64,000 bases of DNA from Euglena gracilis (GCA_039621445.1 CP154956.1:18685428-18749427); one strand, 5' to 3'; shown: positions 14,173-27,240, numbered from the stretch's first letter. Notes: generated from the letters alone by a model not told the origin. Numbers and translations: made by a program.

Positions 14173-15125
14173 GTATGCCACCCCTGTCTGCCTTTTCTGC
14201 ACTCTTGTTTGTCAGCATGCCAGTTTCTGTATTTAGAATGTTGTGTTCACACAAATGCACATATGTGAACTTGGTTGGCTCTTCGCTGTCTGTTTGTGGG
14301 GGGGACTCCGCTGGGACGGGGGCATCCATGTATCCGGAAGAACACACACTTCGAGTCAAAGCCTTCGAAACACGTCTCGTTACTGTTGGACACGGATGGA
14401 ATTGTGATAAAAATGTAAATAAACACAAATATAAATACAAAATTAAATATAAATAGGTAATCATACACACGTGTAAAAGTGTGTAACTATGTTTAAAAAT
14501 ATACATTCACATCTTCATCAAGGATTGAATGCTTGAATGGTGTCATCTATTTCTAGCATCCCTTCGGCCTTGGGTTTTTCCACAGTCCGCCAAGAAAACA
14601 ATTTCTTTGATCCAAAAAGTTACTTTTTTCTGTGGAGTGCCGCGTGTACCTTGGAGGACCTTCGCTTCCGCTGTATCTGTTTCATACCATTCGACAGAGA
14701 TCGGTATTTATCCTGAAACAGACAACTATGATGACTGCGGACAACTGCGGATGATTATCATAGATCCGTGATCATTACGGCCAAGCAATGACTGCATGAA
14801 GCTCATCTGATTTCCCCTCTCCTCGGGATCAGGACCATTTTAGCCTGTGGCCAACAAGCGGGGTGGGGGGAGTGTCTCGGCGCCAAGGCACTCCAGGGCT
14901 CTCCAGAGCCCGCCTCCCCCCGGCGTCGAAGAATCGGTTTGACCCCGCCTGTCCTGAAAATGCACCCAAAATAGTCCCTTACCAAGAAATAGATCAATAA
15001 TCAAAATTAGCTGCCAAAGAAACTGCTTCTCGGGATTTTCAGCACGGAAAAAAGAATCCTCTTGAAGTCGAAAGCGCGTGTTCGGCGCAGGTTTGTCCGC
15101 CCGCCCTCTTCCCCCGGCCTGCCAG

Positions 15126-15262
15126 GGTGGAGTACTGCGACAAGGGGACGCTGCTGGACCTCCTCCGGGCCAAGCCGGGCCAGAAGGCGGCCTTCCCGGC
15201 TGCTCGGGTTCAGGACCTCGCCATCCAGCTGGCCACTGCGCTCGCCTACATCCACGCCCAGG
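15126..15262 (+). CDS. gene A exon: hinge, alpha-D and alpha-E
   Basis: Encodes VEYCDKGTLLDLLRAKPGQK and, after 14 residues, LATALAYIHAQG. VEYC-KGTL is the hinge, with the usual acidic residue and Tyr-Cys. AYIHAQG precedes the catalytic loop. Splice sites are canonical (GCCAG| and G|GTGTGT) and identical in phase to gene B, 42528-42664. Confidence 0.85.
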
Positions 15263-15581
15263 GTGTGTGTGCATGTTGGGGGGACAGAGGCAGACATTTC
15301 CCTAATATTTGGTATTTCTGAGGGTGAATTATTATCCTTATGTCCCCAATTGGACTCAATTCTCATCGGCACAGGCTTTTTTGCGCATTACTAGGAATTA
15401 CTGTGGGCAACAATGAATAACTATGATTTACTACGGAATAATACTTTGACCCACCATTCCCTGGTTAAAAGAATTTTGAAACACATTGAGCAATATTGCA
15501 TTTTTTTTTTCAATTGAATCAAATTTCCAGTTGTCTTGCACTCTCAACTGATGCCAGACATAGAATTGGACACCTCAGCTG

Positions 15582-15780
15582 GGTGGGTGGGTGGGTGGGT
15601 GGGTGGGTGAGTGAATGAGTCAGTGAGGGAGGGAGGGAGGGAGGGAGGGAGGGAGGGAGGGAGGGAGGGAGGGAGGAGGGAGGGAGGGAGGGAGGGAGGG
15701 AGGGAGGGAGGGAGGGAGGGAGGAGGGAGGGAGGGAGGGAGGAAGTGGGCGAGTGAGTGGTTGAGTGAGTGAGTGAGGAG
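15582..15780. repeat. GGGT/GAGT and GGGA tetranucleotide array
   Basis: (GGGT)n, then (GGGA)n with GTGA edges, inside an intron of gene A. Confidence 0.95.
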
Positions 15781-15951
15781 CGTTTTCTTCGGCGTCTATT
15801 GCGGAGAAGGGATCTATTTTTGGAAACGGGGTATTTTTGGAAAAAGGTTACTTTCGGAAAGGGGGCTCTTTCAGAAAGGGGCTATTTTGGAACGGGGGCC
15901 ATTTTCAGGACGGTTGGGGCTCCCAACCGATTCCCCTCTCCGGGCCCTCAG

Positions 15952-16076
15952 GCCTGCTGCACGGCGACCTCCGCCCGGGCAACATCCTCCTGGCCGGGGA
16001 GAAGGCCCAGGCGAAGCTGACCGGCTTCGGCAGCCCCCTCTGGATCGAGCGCCACGCGGTCCGGCCCCGCACCATC
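15952..16076 (+). CDS. gene A exon: catalytic loop and degenerate DFG (GFG)
   Basis: Acceptor CCCTCAG|. Encodes [17 protein letters not shown] and [23 protein letters not shown] is HGD: the Asp at 15966-15968 is kept and the Arg is lost. The catalytic-loop Asn is kept and Lys is replaced by Arg. DFG is GFG (16023-16031), which removes the magnesium-binding Asp. The homologous donor in gene B is ATC|GT. Here it is ATC|GC, so a GC donor is likely. Confidence 0.8.
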
Positions 16077-16202
16077 GCCCGCGGCCGCCAAACCTGGACG
16101 CCGAGAAGCAGTCCTACCATGCCCCCAGAGAACACAAGCCCCCCCCCCCAGGACGCCAAAAGCTTTCCCGGTGCGCTTGCGGGAGCAAATCCTTCGAAAC
16201 AG

Positions 16203-16248
16203 ACTAGTGCATATGCAGATACATATACATATACATATACATATACAG

Positions 16249-16283
<35 letters not shown>

Positions 16284-16332
16284 GATACATATACGTATAC
16301 AGATACATATACATATACATATACATATACAG

Positions 16333-16378
<46 letters not shown>

Positions 16379-16506
16379 GTATACGTATACATATACATAT
16401 ACATATGCATATACATATACAGATACATATACATATACGTATACATATACATATACATATACATATGCATATACATATACATATACATATACACATATAC
16501 ATATAC

Positions 16507-16587
<81 letters not shown>

Positions 16588-16600
16588 GATACATATACAG

Positions 16601-16671
<71 letters not shown>

Positions 16672-16750
16672 GATACATATACATATGCATATACATATAC
16701 ATATACATATACAGATACATATACGTATACAGATACATATACGTATACAG

Positions 16751-16785
<35 letters not shown>

Positions 16786-16831
16786 GATACATATACATAT
16801 ACATATACGTATGCATATACATATACATATG

Positions 16832-16863
<32 letters not shown>

Positions 16864-16864
16864 G

Positions 16865-16905
<41 letters not shown>

Positions 16906-16912
16906 GATACAG

Positions 16913-16977
<65 letters not shown>

Positions 16978-16978
16978 G

Positions 16979-17019
<41 letters not shown>

Positions 17020-17038
17020 GATACATATACATATACAG

Positions 17039-17085
<47 letters not shown>

Positions 17086-17115
17086 GATACATATACATAT
17101 ACAGATACATATATG

Positions 17116-17192
<77 letters not shown>

Positions 17193-17203
17193 GTATACAT
17201 AAT
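16203..17203. repeat. hexanucleotide array (ATACAT/ATACAG)
   Basis: About 1 kb of ATACAT with scattered ATACAG and ATACGT variants in an intron of gene A. The YTYTYT-type and IHIHIH-type frames are artefacts. Confidence 0.98.
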
Positions 17204-17349
17204 ATGAATATGTGTGGGAATAATTCATGTTGGACCCAGGTAAGGCTTGTGTCCTTGACATAGGGCTTAGTACACGGTTCTTTTGAGTGTGCATTCAGCG
17301 AACTTGCAAGCCTGGGCTTGGAAACATCGCACAATTTTCCTTTTCAACC

Positions 17350-17474
17350 CAAGATGGCAACCGTGTCTCCACTGGCGGCTGCAAGACGTACGCCCCTCCG
17401 GAGTGGATGGACAGCGAGGTGCCCCACCGGAAGCTGCAAGGTTGGGAGAAGCCTCTGCCGTCATATGATATGTG
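17350..17474 (+). CDS. gene A exon: APE motif (TGGCKTYAPPEWMDS)
   Basis: Encodes TGGCKTYAPPEWMDSEVPHR and then KLQGWEKPLPSYDM(W). TYAPPEW is the kinase P+1 loop and APE motif, and SYDMW starts the F-helix motif DxWSxG. It is continuous here. In gene B the same stretch is split twice, by a MITE at 43806 and by a canonical intron at 44038. The downstream junction can be read as GT-AG from 17472, or as a non-canonical join giving DMWSLGC. Confidence 0.8.
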
Positions 17475-18832
17475 GCCAGGGGTGGGGCTCGTAGCACTTT
17501 CCGGCCTTCCGCCCCACCTAAGGTTGTCCAGGGGCAGAGGGAGGTGGAAAGGATGCAGAGTGCTAATTTGCGCCACACATTTGGCCCTTATTTTGCTTTT
17601 TTTTTGGCTAAACGGCGCTTATTTCGCATATGTTGCCGTTATTTCAAGGTTTTGTGAGGTTTTCTTCCGCACATTGGTCCTTCCCGCATATTTTGACCAC
17701 ATATTTTGAGGCTCAGGGGGACCTACTGTTTTGGGGGGAGAATTGACATCCGCATTTTTTCTCCCACAGTAAGAGCAATTTTCTGCAATTTCCCGCAGTT
17801 TTAGGAAACTTGCGGCAATTTGGGCAAATTTGCGGCGTTTTTGCTTTTTTTTTTGTGTTTTTTTTGATATCTTCGAGGGAATGATTTGGACGAAGATAAT
17901 TTCCTCAGCCTGGAACAGATTTTTCCCCTGAGATCAAACTTTTCTTTGCCATTTTTAGTCATTGTCGGGTTTTTTTGCCCAACAAATTCCAATTTTCTTT
18001 TTTTTTAATCATTATGTTCCCAAACTTACAAAATTGTTTTTTTTAATTTTTTTTGTTTGATAAGGTGTGAAGGATGGCTCAAAATATGCCCCATCTTGAT
18101 CTAACTCACCTCCAGGAGAAAATGTGTTCTCGACATCAACCTTTCCACAGTTGTTCAATAGGTCCCTCCCCCGATTAGGGGGCCATTTCATCCTGTTTTG
18201 GATATTTTCTCTTGAATTTGATCTTCTTGAATTTGAAATACCAGAGATTATCATAGAACTGCATGTTGCTATAAAATTATTTTGAAACCCAGGAATCTGT
18301 AAAACCCAGAAACCCAGGCACCTGCAAAATTTGGTCTGCCACGTTTGGGGCATTTTTGGCCATTCTGGGTCATATTTTGGCTATCTTAGGCCATTATTGG
18401 CCACTTCTTAGACATTTTGGCTAGTTTTGGGTGTAAAATGACCTTGTATGGGTAAATAATGACCGGAACGGCCAAAAAATGGCTTAAAATAGCCTGAAAT
18501 GGCCCTAAAATTGCTCAAAGCAGTCGAAATTCGTCGAGGACAAGAATGGTCAATGATAGCCCTAAATGGCACCAAATTGGCATAAAATACGCCTGAAATG
18601 GAACAAACATGTCCCGGTTTTGGACCAATCATGTATTTTTTTCCCCAGCTTAATATTTCCACTTATTTTCCTGCTTTTTTTTGCGCTTATTTTGGGGAGC
18701 ACTTCAGCACATATCCCCCCCCCCTGGGTTGTCACCCGTCTTTCCTTCCGCCCTGTTTCTGGTGCAAATAAATTGCGGTGCCGTTTGTCGTCCCAAGAAT
18801 AGCATTCGGGGTGCCCCCCCCCCCTGTCGCCG
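17475..18832 (+). other. intron of gene A
   Basis: T-rich and A-rich sequence with repeated GGCC-AAA-ATGG phrases. No coding support was seen. Confidence 0.6.
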
Positions 18833-18936
18833 GAGTCTGGGCTGTGTCCTCAGCGAACTGGTGACGCTGAAGCTGCTGCGTAGCGCCCGGCGGTGTCAGG
18901 GCATCGCCCTCGCGGCACAGCCTGAAGCCCTCCGCG
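18833..18936 (+). CDS. gene A exon: F-helix (SLGCVLSEL)
   Basis: Encodes SLGCVLSELVTLKLLRSARR and ends AAQPEALRG. LGC-LSEL matches the conserved kinase F-helix. The donor is G|GTGTGG, identical to gene B at 44808. Confidence 0.8.
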
Positions 18937-19931
18937 GTGTGGCCCTGTCTCAAGCTGAATCCTGAGGCAAGGCCGACTGGGGTGCCTGTCTGGGTTGGTA
19001 GGCACTAAACCCCCCTCCCCAAATAATATTGGCGGGGCCTTTCCCACTGGCAGTGTCCAAGTAGCCTGGCTGGCGGCATGCCAAGCGAAAGGTTTCCGGT
19101 AACCTGTCACCAACCCCTTTTTAAGGCAAATGCCCTTAACAGCCAAGAAATAGTGTCCAAATAGCCTGGCAGGGGTAGGACAAACAGATGGTTCCAATAA
19201 CTGGCAACCCGCAGGTTTTTTTGAGAAGGGAGGTTTACCGCTTTTGGGGGGTTGGTGCTTGACTGGCCGCAGGCCCAAAAGTGCATAAGATGGACCTGAA
19301 GTGCCTTGGCCAAATGTCAAAGCACTTTTTGTCCCCCCCAGGAGGGGAGGTAGATCTGGGTATGTTGGATACCCGCCCCGGTACTCTAGGGCACTCAGAG
19401 ACCTCCCCCCCCCCCTTGGGTTGGTCAGTGGGACCTTCAGCAATCAGAAGGGCACGCGAAATGGTGGGTCATGCCCCCCCGGGATCTCTAAGAATTCCCC
19501 AGACTGCACACAAAAGAAATACAGAACAAGGAGCCCACTCGTCAATTTTTTTTATAAAAAAAGAACACCGCCTCTTTGGGATGGGAATGGGACGGGCCGT
19601 ATCACCGCTTTTTTTCCAGCCATCTCAGAACAAAATTTTTCAGAATTTTCAAAGTCACACATGGAGGTGTCAATTGTGCAGCTTGATGCATGCAATTTTA
19701 GCAGCCTAATCCCCTGTCTGTAATCTGTAAATATGACAAATTGTGCAGATTTTTGTGCGTGCAGCTTTGATTTGGATTTCTTGCTCAGAAGTTTGTTATG
19801 TCTGATTGTTGAACATTTGAGAAGGTTTCGAGTAAGTTGTTCTTTTTTTGGGAATTTTTTTCTTTATCTGCACGCTTGCAACACTACTTGATGCGTTGTA
19901 TTTCCCCCAATTATCCATCGCGTCCTCACAG
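18937..19931 (+). other. intron of gene A
   Basis: Holds two copies of AGTGTCCAA-TAGCCTGGC (about 19049 and 19151) and C/G-run hairpins. No exon is supported. Confidence 0.55.
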
Positions 19932-20020
19932 CCATCACCCGAGAGGTGGCTGCGACTCACAATGGTCTCTTCTCCGACATCGTCGCCCGAACTTTGGTCC
20001 ACGTGCTTGCTTTAGGCTCA
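19932..20020 (+). CDS. gene A exon: C-lobe helix segment
   Basis: Acceptor CACAG|. Encodes ITREVAATHNGLFSDIVART. The gene B counterpart at 46904 reads VVRDVAAAHGGLFSVLLGQL. The donor is uncertain; a GT follows at about 20000-20007. Confidence 0.7.
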
Positions 20021-20536
20021 GAGGCTGGGACTTTGATGGCTGGCGTTGATTTAAGAAGGGCTTGTGGGATAGTGAGTAACCCGGTCTCCCATTTCACCGG
20101 GACTGATGTTACTTTTGGCGTTGAAGCTTGACACTGATCTAGCTGACATTGATCTAGCTGTTGATGTGTGTGGGGGAACTTGGTAGGCAAAAAAGCAACG
20201 ATTAATTTCCTAATTTGCTGTTAATGATCGTGGGGGACTGCGGCATCGTGGTCAAACCCGACTCAATATTCCAATGCAGCGGCGGCAGCCCACCGGTCCT
20301 GGTCTTCTGATGAAATGCCGAGCCATGGCCCCCCGCGCCCGCGAACCCCACTGTCACGGTCCCGCCCTACTGAGTTGTCAGAGCCCCAGTACCAGCGAAC
20401 CCGTCAGGGTCAAACTGCATTGTTTTTCTCTTGACAATCCCCTGACCCAGGATCCCCACCTCTCACCAACCTGTCCGCGTGGAAAGGTGTCAGGGACCCT
20501 GATACTGGCCAGCCTGCCAGTTTCCTGGGTAGGGGG

Positions 20537-20856
20537 CAGGCTGTATTTTAGTCGGGTGCCAACCCCACCCCAGGGGTGGGGGGTGTGCCTGCCTGGGCAG
20601 GCACTCCAAGGCACAAAAATCCGACCCCCAGGGGGGGGGGAGGGCACTCGGCCAAAAGTGCCTAGCAGGCACTCCGGCACCGAAGGCGCCGGAAGGCTCA
20701 AAAAAAGGCCCATTTTCAAGGAAAATGGCCTATTTTTTGAGGAAAGTTCCTGGGCACGGGCCGAAATCCGACCCCCCCCCAGGGGGGGGGTAGTGCCTGC
20801 CTGGGCAGGCACTCAAGGGCACTCCGGACCCCCCTCCCCCCGTGAAAAACAGCCTG
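20537..20856. mobile_element. hAT-like MITE R2, copy 1 (CAGGCTGT ends), 320 bp
   Basis: Starts CAGGCTGTATTTTAGTCGGG and ends AAAAACAGCCTG. Flanks are GTAGGGGG (left) and GTGGGGGG (right), an 8-bp target duplication with one mismatch. The interior has GCCTGCCTGGGCAGGCAC palindromes and two C-run/G-run hairpins. It lies 35 bp before a gene A exon. Confidence 0.85.
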
Positions 20857-20891
20857 GTGGGGGGGGGTAGGTATTAATAGGACAGGGATAG

Positions 20892-21036
20892 GAATTGGAT
20901 GGAGCCCTGCCCGACAAGCCGGGGCGTGCCCCGGACCCCGACTCAGACAGCCGCATCAGTGCCCCGGACGCCCTGCAGGCGCTGCAGGGGCTGCGCCCCC
21001 GCACCGTGTTCTGCCTGTCGGCGGCGGTGTGCAGGC
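20892..21036 (+). CDS. gene A exon: end of kinase fold (DPD-R-SA-DAL)
   Basis: Encodes APDPDSDSRISAPDALQALQ, then GLRPRTVFCLSAA. This matches the kinase alpha-H/I motif (DPxxRxTAxxAL). Gene B has QPDPDARATASEALQML at 47669. A GT donor follows GCGGCG. Without splicing the frame stops at 21120-21122. Confidence 0.75.
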
Positions 21037-21813
21037 ATGTCCCGGCCCCGATCCCCACGCGGGTGTTTGCCAGCCACCACCTCCAAAATAATAATAGCAG
21101 GGACGAGGTTCTTTTTTTTTAACTTCTGCGCCCCCCCCCCTGGAATCGACATGTTCTGGAATATTTTGCAGATGCCCCAAAGGCATCTCGCTTTTCGTGT
21201 GTGTGTGTGTGTGTGTTTCTTTAAAGGTCTCTGTTGTGTTTTTTTCCCCCTTGCCTGATAATGGACGTTTTCCCTAATTGATGTTTCAGTTACCCTATCA
21301 TTATTGACCATTACCTTATCCGAATTCAAAAGATTTTACATTTTGACAGATGGCATTGTGTTTTCATCAGCCCTGAGAAATCCTCGCAAATGCGTCATTT
21401 CCATTTCCAACTTTTCCTGCCACTCTCTCCTTTTTCGCATAGGCCCTTCACTGCCCTCAAATCAGGGCGTTGCTTAAGAAAATTTGCTCAAGAAAAGACC
21501 CCATCCCTCTGGGGAGGTCCTGCCAGCCAGCAGCCTGTTTCCCTCCCCGAACCCCCACTCCCCCCCAATCTACAAGGTTTTATTTTTTTTAAATTCATTT
21601 TTAACTACATGTTTTGCCGCGCCCGAAATGGATTTTCGCTTTTGTCAAAAAAATGGGCGAAAAAATGGGCAACTTGGGGCGGATTTGGACTGGCCTTGGC
21701 AATTTTTCTCTGATGTTTTTTTGTTGCTTTTTGCAGTTTCGAGTTTTTTTTTTGGCACCCGGTTCGGTTTGGGCCTTGTTCCACCACGGGGGTCAGCCAG
21801 CAGCTTTTTCCAG

Positions 21814-21902
21814 CCAGCCCAAGTTTTCTCTCCTCTAAGCTGGACCCCCGGGTGTGCTTAAGCGACGCCCTGTCTCCGATCTCCTCGTTCGTGATTGATT
21901 GA
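21814..21902 (+). CDS. gene A probable C-terminal exon
   Basis: Acceptor TTTTTCCAG|CCAGCCCAA matches gene B at 52357. Encodes SPSFLSSKLDPRVCLSDALS and stops at TGA. The shared part is short (LSDAL), so homology is likely but not certain. Confidence 0.5.
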
Positions 21903-24900
21903 CTGCAGGCACCAATACTGGTGTTCCTGGCCAACATACAGCAGCTCAAACACAAAGCCCATATTGATTTTACCATTTGGGGCAGGCGATGAGCTTCTGG
22001 ATTTTTTATTTGCAAACCATTTTTTTCACCGAGATTTTTTTTTGAATTGAATGGACATCCACACACCAAATGAATGTCCAAGAAGACTCTTGTTCAAGGG
22101 AAAGTGCCATGGGAGGCATTTTCAACCAGCCTCACTCAGGTTTCTGTTGGAGGCTGGTGGGTCCGCACCCCAGCGCCGAAGCAGCTTCTTTTCTGTTCAA
22201 CCCGGTGGAAGAACTTGAATGAAATGCAATCTCTAAAAGTCATTTTGCTGTCAAGATTATTTGCACTGATGGACAAGTGATGCTGACCTTATTTCCCAGA
22301 GGGGAGTTAAGGGGAGTTAAGAAACGATGGAGTCGGTGGAATTTGTGGAGTTGTGGGAGCCGCAGTACGTTGTCCGGGATCGCTTGGTGTTCAATACCCT
22401 GTCACACCCCTTTCTCCTCCCCTCCCCTCTTTCATTGGGATGTATGCGTCCCTCCGGAGCCCTATTTTTTTATTTATCAACCTGAAATGAATGCCAAAGC
22501 GCTGCAGGGTGCCACATTTGAGGCGAACCAGGGTTTGATACCGGAAGGTTGCACGGCTTTAGGTGGGCGGTGCAGACCACCCACCTGCCTTTTTTTGTAT
22601 CAAAATGAATAGACAACTCATGGCCCCGGGCTGGTGCCTGAATAGCATTGGGAGTTCTTTTCCACTCCTGAGCTTGGGGTTTGTATCCTGAAAAATTTGG
22701 GTTTGAAGGTTTTCTTTGCTTTTAAATCAAGGGAGGTGCACATTGTTTCCCATATTTTTATTTCCCGTCATTTTTGTCCAGACTGTAATTGAAAATGTTG
22801 GGTTCTTGTTTGGGGGGCTTCTAAGATATTAATTGAGACTGAAAAATAAGCAGAAGCAGAAAGACCAGACACGTTGACACCAGAACCTCTCGCCAATGAC
22901 AGCGGTCAAGTTTGCTTGATTGGCCCAATGGGACCCCAACATCTGCCTCACAAATCCTGGCCACACTGTTATTTCTTCGGCATTGTGGTAATGAGGGGAC
23001 AGGAGTTGCGTTGATAATCATCATGAATAAGGATTAACCCATTAAGCCTGCAGTAATCCTCCCTCAAAATGTCCCAGTGTTCAAATAAATGCAAACCAAA
23101 ACAACAGACTTAATACTAATGCTACGCATCATTTCCCCCGGGTACTTTTTCTACGCCCTCTGGGGGGGAGGCGTCGAGGGGCAGTCAAGTTTCACACACA
23201 AAAAGTCGGGGATATGGCATACGGTCAATTTTAAAGATTTTTTTTGTGATGAAAAATCACAAAAAAGTCACCCAGAAGACAATTTCGACCTTTTTTTTTG
23301 ATTTTCAGTTGCTTTTTTGCCAAAAAAAATTTTCACCAAAATGGGGAGAACTCCAACCGTTTTCTGTGAAAGCTGAATTTTTTCATCATTGATTTCCACC
23401 CATTTTCCCATTTAAATCTTCCCATCATTTTTCCCTGAGGTTTTCATTTCCCGTCATTTTCTGTCCAGACCGTTTGCAAGAAAAATTAAGTCCTCAATCA
23501 ACCCCCTCCCCCTCCAATTAGACCCCCAGACGTTCATTTAGTGCATATCACCAAAAATTATTTTTTGTACCGTTTGTATCACGTTGAAATTTTTTGTGTA
23601 TGATATGTGTATCACCAAATTTATGACCAAAATTTTTACCCAAAACTGAAATGTATATTCTGTACTTAATAAATGTACAAATGTACAAATACATGTACAA
23701 TGAACAAAATTGTATATTCTGTACATATACAAAATTCTCTCCATTGTTAGCTGGGTGCAGGGATCCTTTTTGTTTGTTGACCCATGGGGGAAGTGGGGGA
23801 AGGGAGGGCAGGCGTTGTTTTTAAGGAAAAATTTTCAAAAACTTTTAAGGTTCCTAACGCATTTTTTAGCCGCCCCCTATATCCAACGACCCTCACTCAC
23901 ACCTTTTTCGAGGTTTGACCAGATTTTTGACCTAGCACGCAAAAACACTTTGTGCCTGAAATCAGCCAAAAATCGGAGGACACCTTTTTTGGTCATCTCC
24001 CCCTGTTTAACAGCCATCCCCCCTGGTCAAAAGACAGGTTGCCGGTCACTGGATATGGGGGGGATAAGTTTTTTAAGGCTTTTTAAGAAATTTTACATTT
24101 TTTTTTTCAAGGGCATTCCAAGAGCTGTCCCGGCATCGAATGAGGTCCAAAATAGAAGAAAAGCTCACATTTTTGGAGTTTGGGTAGATGGACAATTTTT
24201 CAGCAATGCCTGAAACCATTTTATTTCTTGGACTTGGCCTGCTTTTTGGGGGTCAAGTTGAGTCCAAAAACCTTCTCAAAAAAGATCTGCCAAAAAGGGG
24301 AAAGAATGTGCCTGGCGGGGTCCCCATTTAGCTGTACCCCCACCCCCAGGCAATATTTTTAAGGCGCCTTTAAAAAATCATTCTGGCAAATTTTTCTCCA
24401 GCCGAGCAAAAATGAGGGGGCAAGGTCTCAGCAATCCCCCGAGCCTCCCCGGGTGTGTCCATGGAATCGTTTAACACCTGGGGTTTTTGAGAGTGGGTGG
24501 GTGGGTTGGAACCTCTGGACCCTCCTCCTCCCTGGGGGGGTGCGCCATGGTTTTGGCCTGGCCAAAGGGTGGACTCGAAAAAAAAATTCAATTTGTTTTC
24601 GGCCGACATTGGGTGTGTTTTGGATGGGCGGGTGGTTGACCCCCCCCTGCGGGGGGGGGTCATGGGTCGGTGCGTTGGGCCAGGGGAAAAAATCCCCCAG
24701 GGGGGATCACTCGGTGAATCTGTGGACCAGGCCCCCGGGTGCTGCAAAAAAAGTCAGTCCAAGCTAAGATCCACTGGAGTTGCCATGGTGTCAATAGAGC
24801 AACCCTATTTTTTTTTGATTCTGTGAAAAATTTGTGTATCACATCGATAATCTTTGTTCAACACCAATAATTATTTTGTGTCTCACTATCACCTGTGTGT

Positions 24901-24917
24901 CACCATTTTTTGTGTGT
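21903..24917. other. region between genes A and B; weak coding traces only
   Basis: A plus-strand stretch at 22328-22400 (MESVEFVELWEPQYVVRD) and another at 22490-22570 look codon-like but have no paralogue or known domain. The rest is T-rich with C-run/G-run hairpins. Confidence 0.4.
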
Positions 24918-24925
24918 ATCACGAC

Positions 24926-25218
24926 CAGGCTGTATTTTAATCGGGTGCTGACCCCACCCTGGGGGGGGGGTGCCTGCCTGGGCAGGCACCCCAAGGCACT
25001 CCAAACCCGACCCCCCCGGGGGGGGGGGTAGGGCACACAGCCAAAAGTGCCCTAACAGACCCGGCGCCGGGGAGCAAAAAATGGCCTATTTTCAAAGGAA
25101 TGTGCCTGGGCACAGGCCGAAATCCGACCCCCCCCCCCCGGGTAGTGCCTGCCTGGGCAGGCACTCATAGGCTCTCCGGACCCCCCTCCCCCCCCCGGGG
25201 TTGGTAAAAAACAGCCTG
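24926..25218. mobile_element. hAT-like MITE R2, reference copy, 293 bp
   Basis: Starts CAGGCTGTATTTTAATCGGG and ends AAAAAACAGCCTG. A perfect 8-bp target duplication, ATCACGAC, flanks it (24918-24925 and 25219-25226). The interior has two C/G-run hairpins and two GCCTGGGCAGGCAC palindromes. No coding capacity for a transposase. Confidence 0.92.
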
Positions 25219-25812
25219 ATCACGACAAAGTTATGTACACATCAAGTGAATGTCTGCGGGGTCCCCCCCCCGTGGGAGGCCCAGGGGTCGGTGGGTTCCG
25301 GTGGGAGGCCCAGGGGTTCCGGACCCTCCTTCCCCCGGGTCCTAAAAAATCCTCTGTGCAACATGTATTGAGTGACCGTGGTTTTGTGCAGGGGGGTGGC
25401 GCCGGTGAAGAATTATTTTGGTTCCTGCGGGTCCCTTTGGCCCGGAAGAGGGGGGCCCATGCTTTTATTCATCATCTTTTTTTGTCTATTTTTGCTGGCA
25501 AAGAAATCACCGAAAATGAAATCTCGGGCCGTTTTTTGTCAAAAAAATTCCATCAGGCGCCGGTTTTTTTCCCCCTGAGGGAGGGGGGACCCATGGTGGG
25601 GCCTGGACCACCCACCTCCCCCACCCCCCACACCCCCATTTCGTACCCTGGGTCCGTGGTCTGTGCCTACACATTGCCTCCTGTTTTTGGGGGGGGAATG
25701 GGGAATGCTGGCTGTCAATCGGGGTGTGGTCATACCAGTGGCTTTGGAAAGCTGGAATGCCGTATCTTCATAGCATGGGTTTGCTGATTTTTGCGGGTGC
25801 AACAGCCTTGGA

Positions 25813-26580
<768 letters not shown>

Positions 26581-26603
26581 CGAGCTTGTGAGCCATCCAG
26601 TTT

Positions 26604-26849
26604 TTGGCACGATTGGATCATCCTGCTATTGCATCGACGCTTTTGGTGTTGCTGCGAGGTTGGAAGGCTTCCTTCACATCAAAACCGGCCTCCTTGTTGC
26701 CTCCTACCTGTGATAATCGCCTGACGAAGCCCTTTGGTGATGTGCATTCAGCTGTGAATGTGCGCAGGGATTTCCTCAGATTCGTGCTGAACAGTCATGA
26801 AGCAGGACAGCACCACACCACCCAACGAAAGGCATTAATAATATTCTAA
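26604..26849 (+). CDS. unrecognised open frame, codon-like
   Basis: An 81-residue frame with balanced composition (for example DVHSAVNVRRDFLRFVLNS), directly after the GA array. No domain was recognised and its start cannot be fixed. It could be an exon or chance. Confidence 0.25.
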   Translation: MARLDHPAIASTLLVLLRGWKASFTSKPASLLPPTCDNRLTKPFGDVHSAVNVRRDFLRFVLNSHEAGQHHTTQRKALIIF

Positions 26850-26899
26850 CACATTTCGACGTTGTTTGCGGCGTGCTCATTATTGGGCAGCAACGACAC

Positions 26900-27240
26900 A
26901 GGGTCACGGATCATCATAATCTCACGCACGTAACATGTGCTACCACGCTGCGGAACGCGCGATTGGTAGCGGCTGCCCCGCCCACATGCGGCGCGCGCCA
27001 ACTGTGGCAGTTGCATGGGATGGACTCACAGGGTTCGCGCCGATCGTGTGGTCGTGGAGCAGCGCGGCGCGGCCGGGAGGGATGGAGTTTGTAGGGAGAG
27101 AGAGAGGGGGGGGGCTATCAATCGGTGCGCTGCGCATTGAGATCCGTGCAGACGTGGCCCGCAGATATTGGCGTTCAGTTCGTATCGCGTGATTCAACGG
27201 TCGGGTCGCAGAACCAAATGATCACAGCGCTACGGTTCAA
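26900..27240. other. CpG-rich patch unlike its surroundings
   Basis: Rich in CG dinucleotides (GCGCGCGCC, CGCGGCGCGGCC), while neighbours are T-rich or G-run-rich. Open frames are short and no gene is supported. It may be a regulatory island or a fragment of an element. Confidence 0.4.

Larger units (their letters stand above)
13382..21902 (+). other. gene A: kinase-like (pseudokinase) gene, core exons
   Basis: Nine exons in order encode a complete protein-kinase fold. Each has a counterpart in gene B. In order they are glycine loop and beta3 Lys, alpha-C/HPNIV, hinge and alpha-D/E, catalytic loop [16 protein letters not shown]-helix LGCVLSEL, two C-lobe exons ending in DPDSDSRISA-DAL, and a C-terminal exon stopping at TGA 21900-21902. 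The DFG motif reads GFG, the glycine loop lacks its glycine pattern, and the alpha-C Glu position is Asp. ATP-dependent phosphotransfer is therefore unlikely, and a scaffold or allosteric role is more likely. Introns range from about 0.7 to 1.4 kb and are full of microsatellites and MITEs. Confidence 0.75.

Noticed and set aside
15837-17207. 456-residue frame joining a kinase-like part to a YTYT tail
   Set aside because: Only 15952-16076 is a real exon. The rest is intron and the ATACAT array.
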